Positions 9,016 through 17,116 of a DNA stretch of 64,000 nucleotides are shown in pieces (positions within the stretch are counted from its first letter, which is position 1; the number at the start of each line of letters is the position of its first letter). The translations under genes were made by a program, and so were the position numbers. Source of the DNA: Metabacillus dongyingensis (lineage in GTDB: Bacteria > Bacillota > Bacilli > Bacillales > Bacillaceae); assembly GCF_019933155.2 (NCBI RefSeq), contig NZ_CP082944.1:3226001-3290000 (forward strand), read 5' to 3'. The notes below the pieces were generated by a model. The model worked only from the letters and a program-made list of their open reading frames with translations. It made no database searches and was not told the DNA's origin.

Positions 9016-9186
9016 CTAGAATGAGTTTCCGTCTCCTCCATTGCTGTTCATTGCATTTCCTGATAGAAAACCTGAATGCTCATCCTGTTTTGAGTGTTCA
9101 GGAAGACTCATTCCGGATACTTTGTCAAAATAGATGGCGAGGGCAGATATAAGGAGCAGAGGTGTTAATAGAATGATCCAAAGCAT
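9016..9186 (-). CDS. Small single-span membrane protein (56 aa)
   Basis: The protein starts at ATG 9186 behind AGGTGAT. A hydrophobic segment fills residues 2-19 (LWIILLTPLLLISALAIY). A polar tail with Asn, Gly and Ser follows (NAMNSNGGDGNSF). The gene has its own terminator, which supports expression. Its position in the ypm cluster recalls the small membrane gene ypmT of B. subtilis, but I cannot confirm homology. Confidence 0.6.
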   Translation of the reverse strand: MLWIILLTPLLLISALAIYFDKVSGMSLPEHSKQDEHSGFLSGNAMNSNGGDGNSF

Positions 9187-9404
9187 TTTTGATCACCTGC
9201 TTCATAGGATACTTCCTATATATACGTTTGTCAGGATGGAAGGTTTCAATTTTCTGAAAACATGCACATAATCTTGCATATATCGCCTTTATACTGGTTA
9301 AATTATCAGGATCTATTGTGCTCCGATGATTTTAATAATTAATTCCATTACTTTCGGATTATACAAAATTAATTCCCTTTATAAAGTGAACTAGAAAGAA
9401 CTCA

Positions 9405-9434
9405 TAAAAAAACGCATGGATTTCCCCATGCGTC
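9405..9434 (-). terminator. Terminator of degV
   Basis: Stem ACGCATGG/CCATGCGT with a T-run in the minus direction, directly after the degV stop. Confidence 0.8.
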
Positions 9435-9441
9435 ATTATCT

Positions 9442-10284
9442 CTATTCAGCAAAATACATAAATCCTATGGCACCTGGACCAGTATGTGTTGAAATAACAG
9501 GTGTTGTGTAGCATATATCAATTGGATAGTCTGCATTCATTTCGAGGAGAGTATTTTTTAAGTTTGTTGCAAGGGCTAATGAATCTGCATGCGCGATGCC
9601 AACAGCTTTTACTGTTTTGTTTTTCACATCTTCCGCGAACTGTTTGGCCAGAAATTTCACAATTTGTGAGTGGCTCCGCACTTTTGTAACAGGAGTATAA
9701 ACGCCATCTGCAAGCGACGCAATCGGCTTGATATTAAGAAGTGAACCAATCATAGCTTTGCCTCGGCCAATTCTGCCGCCTTTCACCAAATTTTCAAGTG
9801 TATCTACTGTTACGAAAAGCTGGCTGTTTTTGCGAATGTGTTCAATCCGTTCGAGAATTTCCTGTTTGGAGGCACCTGCCTGGGCCATTTTTGCAGCTTC
9901 AATCACTTGAAAGGCGAGTGCCCTTGAAATAAACATGGAGTCGATTACTGTAACATCTGCATCTGTCATACCTGCTGCACTTTCAGCTGAACGAACGGTG
10001 CCGCTCATGCCCCCGGTCATATGTATAGAAATGATACTGCTGCCGTCTGCACCAAGTTCATCGTAAACTTGTGCAAACTTTCCAGCAGGCGGCTGAGAGC
10101 TTTTTGGAAGCTCGACCGCTTCTTTCATCTTTTTTATAAATTCTTCCGGCTCTATGTCCACACGGTCAAGATAAGACTCATCGTCAATCACGATCGTCAG
10201 CGGAATGACATTAATATCGTATTTTTCAATCATTTCATGACTTAGATCTCCTGTGGAATCAGTCACAATTTTAACCTTTGTCAA
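9442..10284 (-). CDS. degV: DegV-family fatty-acid-binding protein
   Basis: The 280-residue product starts at TTG 10284 behind GGGAAG. It shows the DegV signature: VTDSTGDL at the N-terminus, SQPPAGKF near 75, HMTGGMSGT near 103 and a C-terminal THTGPGAIG. Known members (FakB) bind a single fatty acid and present it to the kinase FakA for phospholipid synthesis. A second DegV protein is encoded at 27303-28148. Next to ypmP, it matches the B. subtilis order. Confidence 0.85.
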   Translation of the reverse strand: MTKVKIVTDSTGDLSHEMIEKYDINVIPLTIVIDDESYLDRVDIEPEEFIKKMKEAVELPKSSQPPAGKFAQVYDELGADGSSIISIHMTGGMSGTVRSAESAAGMTDADVTVIDSMFISRALAFQVIEAAKMAQAGASKQEILERIEHIRKNSQLFVTVDTLENLVKGGRIGRGKAMIGSLLNIKPIASLADGVYTPVTKVRSHSQIVKFLAKQFAEDVKNKTVKAVGIAHADSLALATNLKNTLLEMNADYPIDICYTTPVISTHTGPGAIGFMYFAE

Positions 10285-10429
10285 TAGTATCACTTCCCTA
10301 TTAATCTAACTATCTTGTATTATACCCTCAATTAAAGATGTTTCAATCTTATTTGCTTTCAATTCTTATATAAAACTCTTTCCTAGCTTTTAAATAAAAT
10401 GGATATTTTATTCTCATTTTAACAAAAGA

Positions 10430-10458
10430 AAAGACCGCAATTTGTCTATGCGGTCTTA
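10430..10458 (-). terminator. Terminator of ypmP
   Basis: Stem AAGACCGCA/TGCGGTCTT with T-run on the minus strand, just after the ypmP stop. Confidence 0.8.
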
Positions 10459-10465
10459 AGGCGTG

Positions 10466-10717
10466 CTATGCGTTATGTTTTAAAATGTCAGGTTGATAAA
10501 TGGCTTCATAATCTGGCCACTTTATTGTTTTTTTTAAGTAATCCCTGAACGAATAAATATCGTTTGGATGCTTATGTGCTGTGATTTTTGATAAAAACGT
10601 CTGCAGTCGGATTTGAACGAGAAATCGGTATTGATTATCTTCCTCCAATACTGGAATATCTGTGATTTTTACCTTATGTCCATTTAACAGCTTGAACTCT
10701 AGGCTCTTGAATAACAA
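10466..10717 (-). CDS. ypmP: YpmP-like DUF2535 protein
   Basis: The TTG at 10717, nine bases from AGAGG, gives 83 residues beginning LLFKSLEFK, the length I remember for B. subtilis YpmP. A GTG seven codons upstream overlaps the ribosome site and is less likely. The protein is soluble and mixed alpha/beta. The family has no known function. It lies between ilvA and degV, as in B. subtilis. Confidence 0.75.
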   Translation of the reverse strand: MLFKSLEFKLLNGHKVKITDIPVLEEDNQYRFLVQIRLQTFLSKITAHKHPNDIYSFRDYLKKTIKWPDYEAIYQPDILKHNA

Positions 10718-10819
10718 GTTATCAATCCTCTTTTTCACCCGTTTCTTATATTATAACCCAACTAAAAGCAGAAGTCTGTCTAATTGTGTCAGTAAAGGCT
10801 AAAATTTTCATCCAAAAAA

Positions 10820-12088
10820 TCAGATGAAAAGATGAAATAAACTGCTGTCTTTTTTCACTTCAGTAAATGGAAAACCTTTTCGCTGCATTCTATTCAGCAA
10901 ACCCGTGTAGTCCTCTTTGTTTTTCAGCTCAATCCCAACAAATGCAGGTCCGCTGTCGCGATTGTTCTTTTTCGTATATTCAAATCTGGAAATGTCATCG
11001 TTTGGACCGAGCACTTCATCTAGAAATTCTCTAAGTGCGCCGGCGCGCTGAGGAAAATTCACAATAAAATAGTGCTGCAGCCCTTCATACATAAGCGAGC
11101 GCTCTTTCATTTCCTGCATGCGGCCAATGTCATTATTACCTCCGCTCACAATACAGACAATGTTTTTCCCCTTGATTTCGTCTCTGTAAAAATCAAGGGC
11201 AGCGATTGGAAGAGCACCTGCAGGCTCCGCAACAATTGCATTCTCATTGTACAGGCTTAAAATCGTGGTGCAAACTTTTCCCTCCGGCACAAGGATATGA
11301 TCATCCACAGTCTGTCTGCAAATCGAGAAATTGTGATCTCCAATCCGTTTCACTGCTGCTCCGTCCACAAATTTATCAATATTGGCAAGCTCCACTACTT
11401 TTCCGGCTGTAATCGATTCCGCAAAAGAAGGTGCCCCCTCAGGTTCAACGCCTATGACCTTCGTGCCCGGGGAAACTTGTTTAAAATAACTCCCGATTCC
11501 AGATATCAGTCCTCCGCCTCCAATACTTGCAAATACATAATCAAGCTCTGCATCACAGTCATTAAGAATCTCAATGGCAATCGTTCCCTGTCCGGCGATG
11601 ACATCTAAATCATCAAATGGATGAATAAAGGCCCTATTCTCTGACTCGCTGCATTCTCTTGCCTTTTTATATGAATCATCAAACGTGTCGCCCGTAAGAA
11701 TAATCTCAACATGCCCTCGCCCGAAAAGCTCTACCTGGGATACTTTTTGTCTAGGGGTTGTAGACGGCATAAAGATTTTGCCATGAATATTCAATTGCTT
11801 GCAGGAATAGGCTACTCCTTGCGCATGATTCCCGGCGCTGGCACAAACAATACCATTAACGGTTTCTTCTTTTGTCAGCTGTTTAATTTTGTTATAGGCG
11901 CCTCTTAATTTGAAAGAACGGACTATCTGAAGATCTTCTCGTTTCAAATAGACGCTGCAATCATATTTTTCAGAAAGGCGTTCATCTTTTTGAAGAGGTG
12001 TATGAATGACAACATCTTTTAACAAATGGTGCGCCTTTAAGATGTCTGCCACATGTAGCGCGGGTTCAAGATTCATCATTTGTTTCAT
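10820..12088 (-). CDS. ilvA: Threonine ammonia-lyase (threonine dehydratase), biosynthetic
   Basis: The 422-residue product starts at ATG 12088 behind AAAGGA. It is a PLP fold-type II enzyme: the Schiff-base Lys lies in SFKLRGAYNK, the PLP phosphate loop is GGGGLISG and the SGGNND segment is present. A C-terminal ACT-like regulatory domain (about 330-422) is retained, so isoleucine feedback is expected. It makes 2-oxobutanoate for isoleucine synthesis. No T-box leader is visible in the 115 bases upstream. Confidence 0.92.
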   Translation of the reverse strand: MKQMMNLEPALHVADILKAHHLLKDVVIHTPLQKDERLSEKYDCSVYLKREDLQIVRSFKLRGAYNKIKQLTKEETVNGIVCASAGNHAQGVAYSCKQLNIHGKIFMPSTTPRQKVSQVELFGRGHVEIILTGDTFDDSYKKARECSESENRAFIHPFDDLDVIAGQGTIAIEILNDCDAELDYVFASIGGGGLISGIGSYFKQVSPGTKVIGVEPEGAPSFAESITAGKVVELANIDKFVDGAAVKRIGDHNFSICRQTVDDHILVPEGKVCTTILSLYNENAIVAEPAGALPIAALDFYRDEIKGKNIVCIVSGGNNDIGRMQEMKERSLMYEGLQHYFIVNFPQRAGALREFLDEVLGPNDDISRFEYTKKNNRDSGPAFVGIELKNKEDYTGLLNRMQRKGFPFTEVKKDSSLFHLFI

Positions 12089-12203
12089 AGGTAAAATCCT
12101 TTCTGCATCAATGATTTAATTGGAACATTATATCATGAATATTCATAATTAAAAGTTATTATTAAAAAATTCTCATAATTTCTTAACATTGGAGGTTCTT
12201 TTC

Positions 12204-12420
12204 TTGGAATTTGAACTTAAAGCTGCTGGGGTGGAATTCCCTGTATTGTTGCAGCAGATGAAGACAATGGCCGTTTTTTGATCATAAAAAGGATACGAGC
12301 GGTAAGGTTTTCAACTCGGAACACGAAATATCATAATGGATCAGTGAAAACTGGTCAGAGGAACAGTTTGAAAATCCTTCACAGTTTAAGAGGTTATTGG
12401 AACAGTTAAAAAGGGATTAA
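12204..12420 (+). pseudogene. Decayed small gene of unknown family
   Basis: A good ribosome site (TTGGAGG, 12189-12195) precedes a TTG at 12204 and 25 codons that run into TGA. Coding character continues in the other two frames: IPCIVAADEDNGRFL, then HKKDTSGKVFNSEHEIS, a TAA, and WISENWSEEQFENPSQFKRL to the stop at 12420. Two frameshifts (G-run near 12230, T-run near 12275) and one nonsense codon would restore a protein of about 75 residues. The end overlaps a terminator. I do not recognise the family. Confidence 0.55.
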
Positions 12421-12448
12421 TGCTCGATGACACAGTCCCTTTTTAACT
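12404..12448. terminator. Bidirectional terminator shared by two convergent remnants
   Basis: A 13-base perfect stem AGTTAAAAAGGGA/TCCCTTTTTAACT with a 19-base loop overlaps the ends of the two convergent remnants. Confidence 0.7.
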
Positions 12449-12601
12449 CGGGAAGCGACTTTCCTCTATCACCATTTCATCCCCGGGTAAAGCATGTTCT
12501 TTGAGCTCAGCCTGTCCTTTGATCTTAAAATTTCTTAAAAAAATAATTTTATTGGTTCCAATTAGTTCTGTTTGGGTGTTATAATAAACCCAATTAATCA
12601 A
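12443..12601 (-). pseudogene. Possible small gene or 5'-truncated remnant, convergent
   Basis: The minus strand has an open frame of about 57 codons ending at 12443 inside the terminator stem. The C-terminal part reads like real protein (KIKGQAELKEHALPGDEM, then VIEESRFPS). The only usable start is a TTG at 12601 without a ribosome site, overlapping the yplP ribosome site on the other strand. I take it as a truncated remnant, but a live 52-residue gene cannot be excluded. Confidence 0.35.
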
Positions 12602-12615
12602 ATAAGGAGCTGAAA

Positions 12616-13719
12616 ATCATCGAAAAACATGCATCCGCTTATTATTTTGATGATATTATTGGAGACCATCCTCTTTTCATTGAAAAAAAATATATAGCAA
12701 AAAAGCTCGCAAAAGCAGATTTGCCCATCATTATTGAAGGTTCAACCGGAACCGGCAAGCAAATGTTTGCAAATGCCATCCATAATGAGTCAGGGCGGGC
12801 ACAAAAGCCGTTTGCCGCAATAAACTGCAGTACATATTCAGAAGATGTCCTGGAATATGAACTTTTCGGCAATGTACAAGATAATAAACAGGGGCTTTTT
12901 GAAAAGGCTGATGGCGGAACTGTTTTTCTTAAAGAAATTTCAGGCCTGAGTATGAAACTTCAGGCGCAATTGCTTCGTGTTCTGCAGGAGAAACAAGTGC
13001 AGAGAATTGGATCTTCAAAGCCTGGTTTGGTGGATGTACGAATTATAGCCTCATCAACTGTTCATTTAAAAGCATTAATTGATGAAGGAAGCCTGCGCGA
13101 AGACTTCTACTATTATTTAAACGTATTAAAGCTGACATTGCCGTCTTTAAACGAACGGAGCAGCGATATTCCTATCCTGTCCGCTTCATTTATAAAGCAG
13201 CGGGGCCAGGACGTCCGCATGGATAAAACGGTTTTGGACATTCTGACGAAATATCAATGGCCTGGAAATGTGCTTGAACTGAAGAACACAATGGATTATT
13301 TACTGACAGTCTGTGACGGCCGTTCCATTCAGCTGCACGATCTTCCTAAAGAACCATTCATGTCGCAGGAGTCTGCCAAACAGAAAAAAGAACCAAAAAA
13401 TCAAAAGGATAAGCCGCTTACTCTCATGGACAAACAAGAATATCTTTTTATTCTGGAATCCATTCGTTCAAGCAATGAGGAAGGGGAACCTGCAAGCCGG
13501 AGAATAATCTCGGACAGCAGCAAGAATTCGCGTCATCCTCTAACTCCTCAGCAGGTAAGGCATCGACTCGATTTTCTCGAGAAAAATGATTATGTGACAA
13601 AAGGACGGGGACGTGCAGGAACGAAAATTACCCTTGAAGGCTTGGATTTTCTTCAGTCCTTAACGGAAAATCTTCAAACGATAAACAAGGAGGCAGCGCA
13701 AAATGGAGTACTCGATTAA
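12616..13719 (+). CDS. yplP: YplP-like AAA+ protein (NtrC-type, degenerate) with winged-helix C-terminus
   Basis: Homology to NtrC-type AAA+ domains begins at once (YYFDDIIGDHPLF), followed by Walker A GSTGTGK (about residues 43-49). A strong AAGGAG site (12604-12609) demands a start near 12616, but no ATG, GTG or TTG occurs in frame before 12721, where a TTG would cut off the domain start. An ATC at 12616 has ideal spacing. The GAFTGA sigma-54 contact loop is missing (GNVQDNKQ instead) and the Walker B Asp is Lys (VFLKEI), so classical activator function is doubtful. An arginine-finger-like segment and a C-terminal winged helix (LTPQQVRHRLDFLEKNDYV) remain. In B. subtilis yplP is tied to SigL and cold adaptation. 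It overlaps yplQ by 17 bases. Confidence 0.75.
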   Translation: MIEKHASAYYFDDIIGDHPLFIEKKYIAKKLAKADLPIIIEGSTGTGKQMFANAIHNESGRAQKPFAAINCSTYSEDVLEYELFGNVQDNKQGLFEKADGGTVFLKEISGLSMKLQAQLLRVLQEKQVQRIGSSKPGLVDVRIIASSTVHLKALIDEGSLREDFYYYLNVLKLTLPSLNERSSDIPILSASFIKQRGQDVRMDKTVLDILTKYQWPGNVLELKNTMDYLLTVCDGRSIQLHDLPKEPFMSQESAKQKKEPKNQKDKPLTLMDKQEYLFILESIRSSNEEGEPASRRIISDSSKNSRHPLTPQQVRHRLDFLEKNDYVTKGRGRAGTKITLEGLDFLQSLTENLQTINKEAAQNGVLD

Positions 13720-14344
13720 AGAAGAAATTGCAAACGCCATAACACATGGGATTGGTGTCCTGCTAAGTATACCCGCATTGGTCTATCTGATCATCTTTGC
13801 CTCAAAATACGGTGACGCCTGGCATATTGTCAGCTTTTCAATCTTTGGTGCAACTATGATCCTTTTATATCTTTTTTCAACCTTGCTGCACGCAATTCCT
13901 CACCGCAAGGCAAAGGATGTTTTTGAAATTTTGGATCATTCCGCCATCTATTTGCTGATTGCAGGCACATATACACCGTTTCTGCTTGTTCCTCTCCGGG
14001 GAACACTGGGCTTTACCCTGCTTGGTATTGTTTGGGGACTTGCAATTGCAGGAATCGTGCTGAAAATTTTCTTTGTTAAGAAGTTTGTTATTTTATCAAC
14101 ACTTGCCTATATCCTGATGGGATGGCTGATTATTATCGCCATAAAACCTCTATATGCATTTTTAAGTCCTGAAGGATTTGCGCTGCTCCTTACTGGAGGA
14201 CTGCTGTATACGATCGGAGCGATTTTCTATGTATGGCGAAAAATACCATATCACCACGCAATCTGGCACGGCTTTGTTTTAGCCGGCAGTGCAGCTATGT
14301 TTTTCTGTGTCCTGTTCTATGTACCGGATGTACCATTTATATAG
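13703..14344 (+). CDS. yplQ: Hemolysin III / PAQR-family membrane protein YplQ
   Basis: The 213-residue product has seven predicted transmembrane segments. Conserved PAQR/HlyIII residues are visible: NAITHGIG near the start, STLLHAIPH, ILDHSAIYLLIAGTYTPF and a late HAIWHGFVL, the His and Asp residues forming the presumed metal site. Function in bacteria is uncertain (membrane homeostasis, hydrolase-like). The ATG follows AAGGAGG inside the end of yplP, so the two are translationally linked. Confidence 0.88.
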   Translation: MEYSIKEEIANAITHGIGVLLSIPALVYLIIFASKYGDAWHIVSFSIFGATMILLYLFSTLLHAIPHRKAKDVFEILDHSAIYLLIAGTYTPFLLVPLRGTLGFTLLGIVWGLAIAGIVLKIFFVKKFVILSTLAYILMGWLIIIAIKPLYAFLSPEGFALLLTGGLLYTIGAIFYVWRKIPYHHAIWHGFVLAGSAAMFFCVLFYVPDVPFI

Positions 14345-14348
14345 GTAA

Positions 14349-14387
14349 TAAAAAAACTCTCAGATGGCTTTGCCTTTGAGAGTTTTT
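14349..14387 (+). terminator. Terminator after yplQ
   Basis: Stem AAAACTCTCA/TGAGAGTTTT with flanking A and T runs. Confidence 0.8.
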
Positions 14388-14584
14388 GCGATTATATCCT
14401 TTAATTCTTCAGCTGATTTTTTTATTAACCATTTCCTGAATAGTCTTCTGCCAAGAATGGCTTGCATACAGTTTGAAGGTTTAAACTTCCAGCCGTCATT
14501 CTTTTCCATAATGGCATAGGTCCCCTCAATAGCAGCATGACAAGAGGAAGACAGCCTGTCTTCTGTTTTTGCGGTCGCCTGCAC
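14360..14584 (-). CDS. Uncertain 74-aa open frame, possible remnant
   Basis: The frame starts at GTG 14584 with no ribosome site and stays open upstream to a TGA near 14620. It contains a plausible protein-like stretch (MEKNDGWKFKPSNCM, then RRLFRKWLIKKSAEELKD). Its stop lies within the yplQ terminator stem. In B. subtilis a larger gene (ypkP) sits here, so this could be a fragment of it; I cannot verify that. No family recognised. Confidence 0.3.
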   Translation of the reverse strand: MQATAKTEDRLSSSCHAAIEGTYAIMEKNDGWKFKPSNCMQAILGRRLFRKWLIKKSAEELKDIIAKTLKGKAI

Positions 14585-14663
14585 ACAATTAGAAAAAATC
14601 CGATTCCTTATATGACTGCAATAACATTCTCAACATCTTGTTTCTTCATCCAGTGTTCATAAG

Positions 14664-14692
14664 AAAAGCCCCTCATTTAGCGAGAGGCTTTT
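14664..14692 (-). terminator. Terminator of thyB-dfrA
   Basis: Stem AAAAGCC-CTC/GAG-GGCTTTT with T-rich 3' side on the minus strand, 12 bases past the dfrA stop. Confidence 0.8.
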
Positions 14693-14703
14693 GATTGAAT
14701 CTT

Positions 14704-15186
14704 CTATTTTTCAAAAACGATAAATTCATAATCATACGGGTTTTTTTCATCTTTTGGACCTTTTTCCCTATGAATGATTTTGTAAAGATCTTCTTTAAAC
14801 TCAGGAAAATAAGTATCTCCCTCAAACGTTTCATAAATTTTTGTCACATACAGTCTGTCTGCTGAATAAAGACACTCTTTAAAAATTTCAGCTCCGCCGA
14901 TGATAAATAGATTTTGATCTGCATAAGCTTCATTTACGAGCACTTCATCCAATGAATGAATAACTTTAATTCCTTCATGTGAATACTGCTCATTTCTAGT
15001 AAGAACGATATTCTCTCTGCCAGGCAGAGGTTTTCCAATCGAATCAAACGTTTTTCTTCCCATCAGGATGGGATGTCCCATCGTAACCTTTTTAAAATAA
15101 GCCAAATCTGCCGGGATTCGCCAAGGAAGATCATTGTTGCGCCCTATTAACTGATTTTCATCCATCGCCACAATCATTGAAATCAT
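14704..15186 (-). CDS. dfrA: Dihydrofolate reductase
   Basis: The 160-residue product shows the DHFR hallmarks: [18 protein letters not shown] at the N-terminus with the loop Trp, Asp/Glu region [24 protein letters not shown], and FIIGGAEIF. It regenerates tetrahydrofolate consumed by thymidylate synthase. Its ATG overlaps the thyB stop (ATGA), so the genes are translationally coupled. Confidence 0.95.
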   Translation of the reverse strand: MISMIVAMDENQLIGRNNDLPWRIPADLAYFKKVTMGHPILMGRKTFDSIGKPLPGRENIVLTRNEQYSHEGIKVIHSLDEVLVNEAYADQNLFIIGGAEIFKECLYSADRLYVTKIYETFEGDTYFPEFKEDLYKIIHREKGPKDEKNPYDYEFIVFEK

Positions 15187-15977
15187 ACGCTGACTGCTCC
15201 CTTAATATGAGGATGCGGATCATAGCCTTCTAATGTAAAATCTTCATATGTAAAATCAAAAATTGACTTTACATCAGGATTCAGTCTCATTTTTGGAAGC
15301 GCCCGTGCATCACGGGTTAACTGAAGATCTACCTGTTCAAGATGATTTTTATAAATATGCACATCTCCAAACGTATGAACAAACTCACCCGGTTCTAAAT
15401 CTGTCACATGAGCCACCATCATCGTTAATAATGCATAGGATGCAATGTTAAATGGCACACCAAGAAAAACGTCTGCAGAACGCTGGTAAAGCTGGCAGGA
15501 CAGCTTGCCGTCAGCTACGTAAAATTGAAAAAAACAATGACACGGAGGCAGTGCCATTTCATCGACATCTGCAGGATTCCATGCACTCACAATGAGCCTG
15601 CGTGAATCAGGATTGTTTTTAATTTGGTCTATCAGCTTTGAGATCTGATCAACCGTCTGACCGTCCGCCCCTGCCCATGAGCGCCATTGATGTCCGTATA
15701 CAGGACCAAGCTCGCCATTTTCATCCGCCCATTCATTCCAGATGCGCACTCCATTTTCCTGCAGGTATTTTACGTTCGTATCTCCCCGCAAAAACCAGAT
15801 TAGTTCATGTATGATTGACTTCAAGTGAAGCTTTTTCGTAGTCAAAAGAGGAAATCCTTCTTTTAAATCAAATCTCATTTGATATCCGAATGTGCTGATT
15901 GTTCCAGTTCCTGTCCGGTCTTCTTTTACGGTTCCAGATTGCAGCACGTGTTTGCATAAGTCCAAATATTGCTTCAT
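15183..15977 (-). CDS. thyB: Thymidylate synthase, ThyA family (thyB)
   Basis: The 264-residue length is the usual short form and matches B. subtilis ThyB by position. The catalytic Cys lies in [10 protein letters not shown]. The phosphate-binding Arg motif RSADVFLG and the [14 protein letters not shown] segment are present. It makes dTMP from dUMP using methylene-tetrahydrofolate, producing dihydrofolate for the coupled downstream dfrA. Confidence 0.95.
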   Translation of the reverse strand: MKQYLDLCKHVLQSGTVKEDRTGTGTISTFGYQMRFDLKEGFPLLTTKKLHLKSIIHELIWFLRGDTNVKYLQENGVRIWNEWADENGELGPVYGHQWRSWAGADGQTVDQISKLIDQIKNNPDSRRLIVSAWNPADVDEMALPPCHCFFQFYVADGKLSCQLYQRSADVFLGVPFNIASYALLTMMVAHVTDLEPGEFVHTFGDVHIYKNHLEQVDLQLTRDARALPKMRLNPDVKSIFDFTYEDFTLEGYDPHPHIKGAVSV

Positions 15978-16030
15978 TTAAAGACACTTCCTTCGTTTAG
16001 ATACTAGAGATAATTGTATAGGAAGTTACT

Positions 16031-16741
16031 CTAGTTTTCTACCGTTTTGTGAAGTTTTGAAATAAATCTATAAGACAGCGGAGCCTTTTGACGCAGCTCA
16101 TCTTTTGTTTTTTCATTCAAATAATACATAGCAAAAATCTCAGCAAAATATTCTTCTGGAAAACGCTGAAAGTATGTTTTTCCTGAAAAGAGCAAGCTGG
16201 CCTCCTTCTTCCATATATTCAAATAAAAAGGATTGCTTCTTATGTTTGAAAAAACATTCCGATCAGCGGCATGTGCAAACTCATGAAGCTCAAGCGAAAC
16301 TGAACCATGTCCCAGGCCATATTGACTGTGGCCAATCTTGACAAAGACTCTGTTGTTTTCCGTCATACCCGGCACACTGTCCCAATCTGATTTCGCTGAA
16401 TAGCCCCGGGGAGTCCGTCCTGATAAGTGCTCAAGTCCCTCTTCATCAGTCAGCTTCCCTGTAAACAATTTAATAGTCACGTTTTGCTGCAGAGCTTTTG
16501 TCAAAATCATAGGATGGACATGATTTAAATTGCCCAGCATAACTTCTGCATCCTTTTCCGAAAAGGAATTTTCAGGTAAATAAACCATTTTGTATAGCGA
16601 AGAGCCGGAAGTCAGCGAGACTTTAGAAGAAAGCGAATGATTTTCAAGAAGACTGCCTGACGAAGCATCTGCAAAAACAAATTGATAGATAGAAAACATC
16701 GATATAAGCGAGATGAAGAGAACAAGCAGTTTTATTTTCAT
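16031..16741 (-). CDS. Secreted lethal-factor/PPEP-type zinc metallopeptidase
   Basis: The 236-residue product starts at ATG 16741 (MKIKLLV). An N-terminal signal peptide of about 24 residues ends near FADASS. The single domain matches the anthrax-lethal-factor-like (ATLF, M34) fold: zinc site HEFAH at 153-157 followed by AADRNVF, then FPEEYFAEIFA (about 194-204) supplying the third ligand. Clostridial relatives cleave Pro-Pro bonds in surface proteins. The lethal-factor N-terminal domains are absent, so this is a stand-alone exported protease, not a translocated toxin. Upstream, AAGGAG lies 13 bases from the ATG. Confidence 0.8.
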   Translation of the reverse strand: MKIKLLVLFISLISMFSIYQFVFADASSGSLLENHSLSSKVSLTSGSSLYKMVYLPENSFSEKDAEVMLGNLNHVHPMILTKALQQNVTIKLFTGKLTDEEGLEHLSGRTPRGYSAKSDWDSVPGMTENNRVFVKIGHSQYGLGHGSVSLELHEFAHAADRNVFSNIRSNPFYLNIWKKEASLLFSGKTYFQRFPEEYFAEIFAMYYLNEKTKDELRQKAPLSYRFISKLHKTVEN

Positions 16742-16902
16742 AATATATGTGTAACTCCTTGAAGGATTTTCTGATTGTTTCGAACAATATATATATGAAA
16801 ATAGTAACATATTAATTTTGTGCCGAACAGATATTGGACTCTGTAACTTTTTTGCAAACTTCACCATATGATGGAAATTATCATGGAAATTGGGTGAAAA
16901 AC

Positions 16903-17064
16903 ATGAGGATGCTATTAAACAGGAATATTCCTTATCAACAGCGGCAGCAGCTGACACAAGAAGTGATTGAAGTTATGACGCTTAAAAGCTACATGGTTCT
17001 CGACGGACTCACATCAATCGGACTGATATCCATTTTTTATTTATATTTCAAAGGAATCCTTTAG
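16903..17064 (+). CDS. Small membrane protein (53 aa)
   Basis: The ATG at 16903 follows TTGGGTG. The N-terminal half is polar and Gln-rich (NIPYQQRQQLTQEVIEVM), the C-terminal half a single transmembrane segment (about 33-51). A terminator follows. An in-frame ATG at 16834 lacks a ribosome site. No family recognised. Confidence 0.55.
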   Translation: MRMLLNRNIPYQQRQQLTQEVIEVMTLKSYMVLDGLTSIGLISIFYLYFKGIL

Positions 17065-17082
17065 AAATACGAGGGCAAATAA

Positions 17083-17107
17083 AAAAAGCCGCAAATGCGG
17101 CTTTTTT
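17083..17107. terminator. Bidirectional terminator between convergent genes
   Basis: Stem AAAAAGCCGCA/TGCGGCTTTTT with a 2-base loop. Confidence 0.85.
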
Positions 17108-17116
17108 AATGACGGA

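Noticed and set aside
12089..12203. T-box leader before ilvA or other ilv regulation
   Set aside because: No T-box sequence or terminator/antiterminator pair is visible in the 115 bases upstream.
12642..12872. 76-residue minus-strand frame inside yplP
   Set aside because: It is the antisense shadow of the AAA+ domain, which has clear homology.
16742..16957. N-terminal extension of the metallopeptidase
   Set aside because: It would place 72 residues before an evident signal peptide, and it overlaps the promoter region of the divergent small gene.
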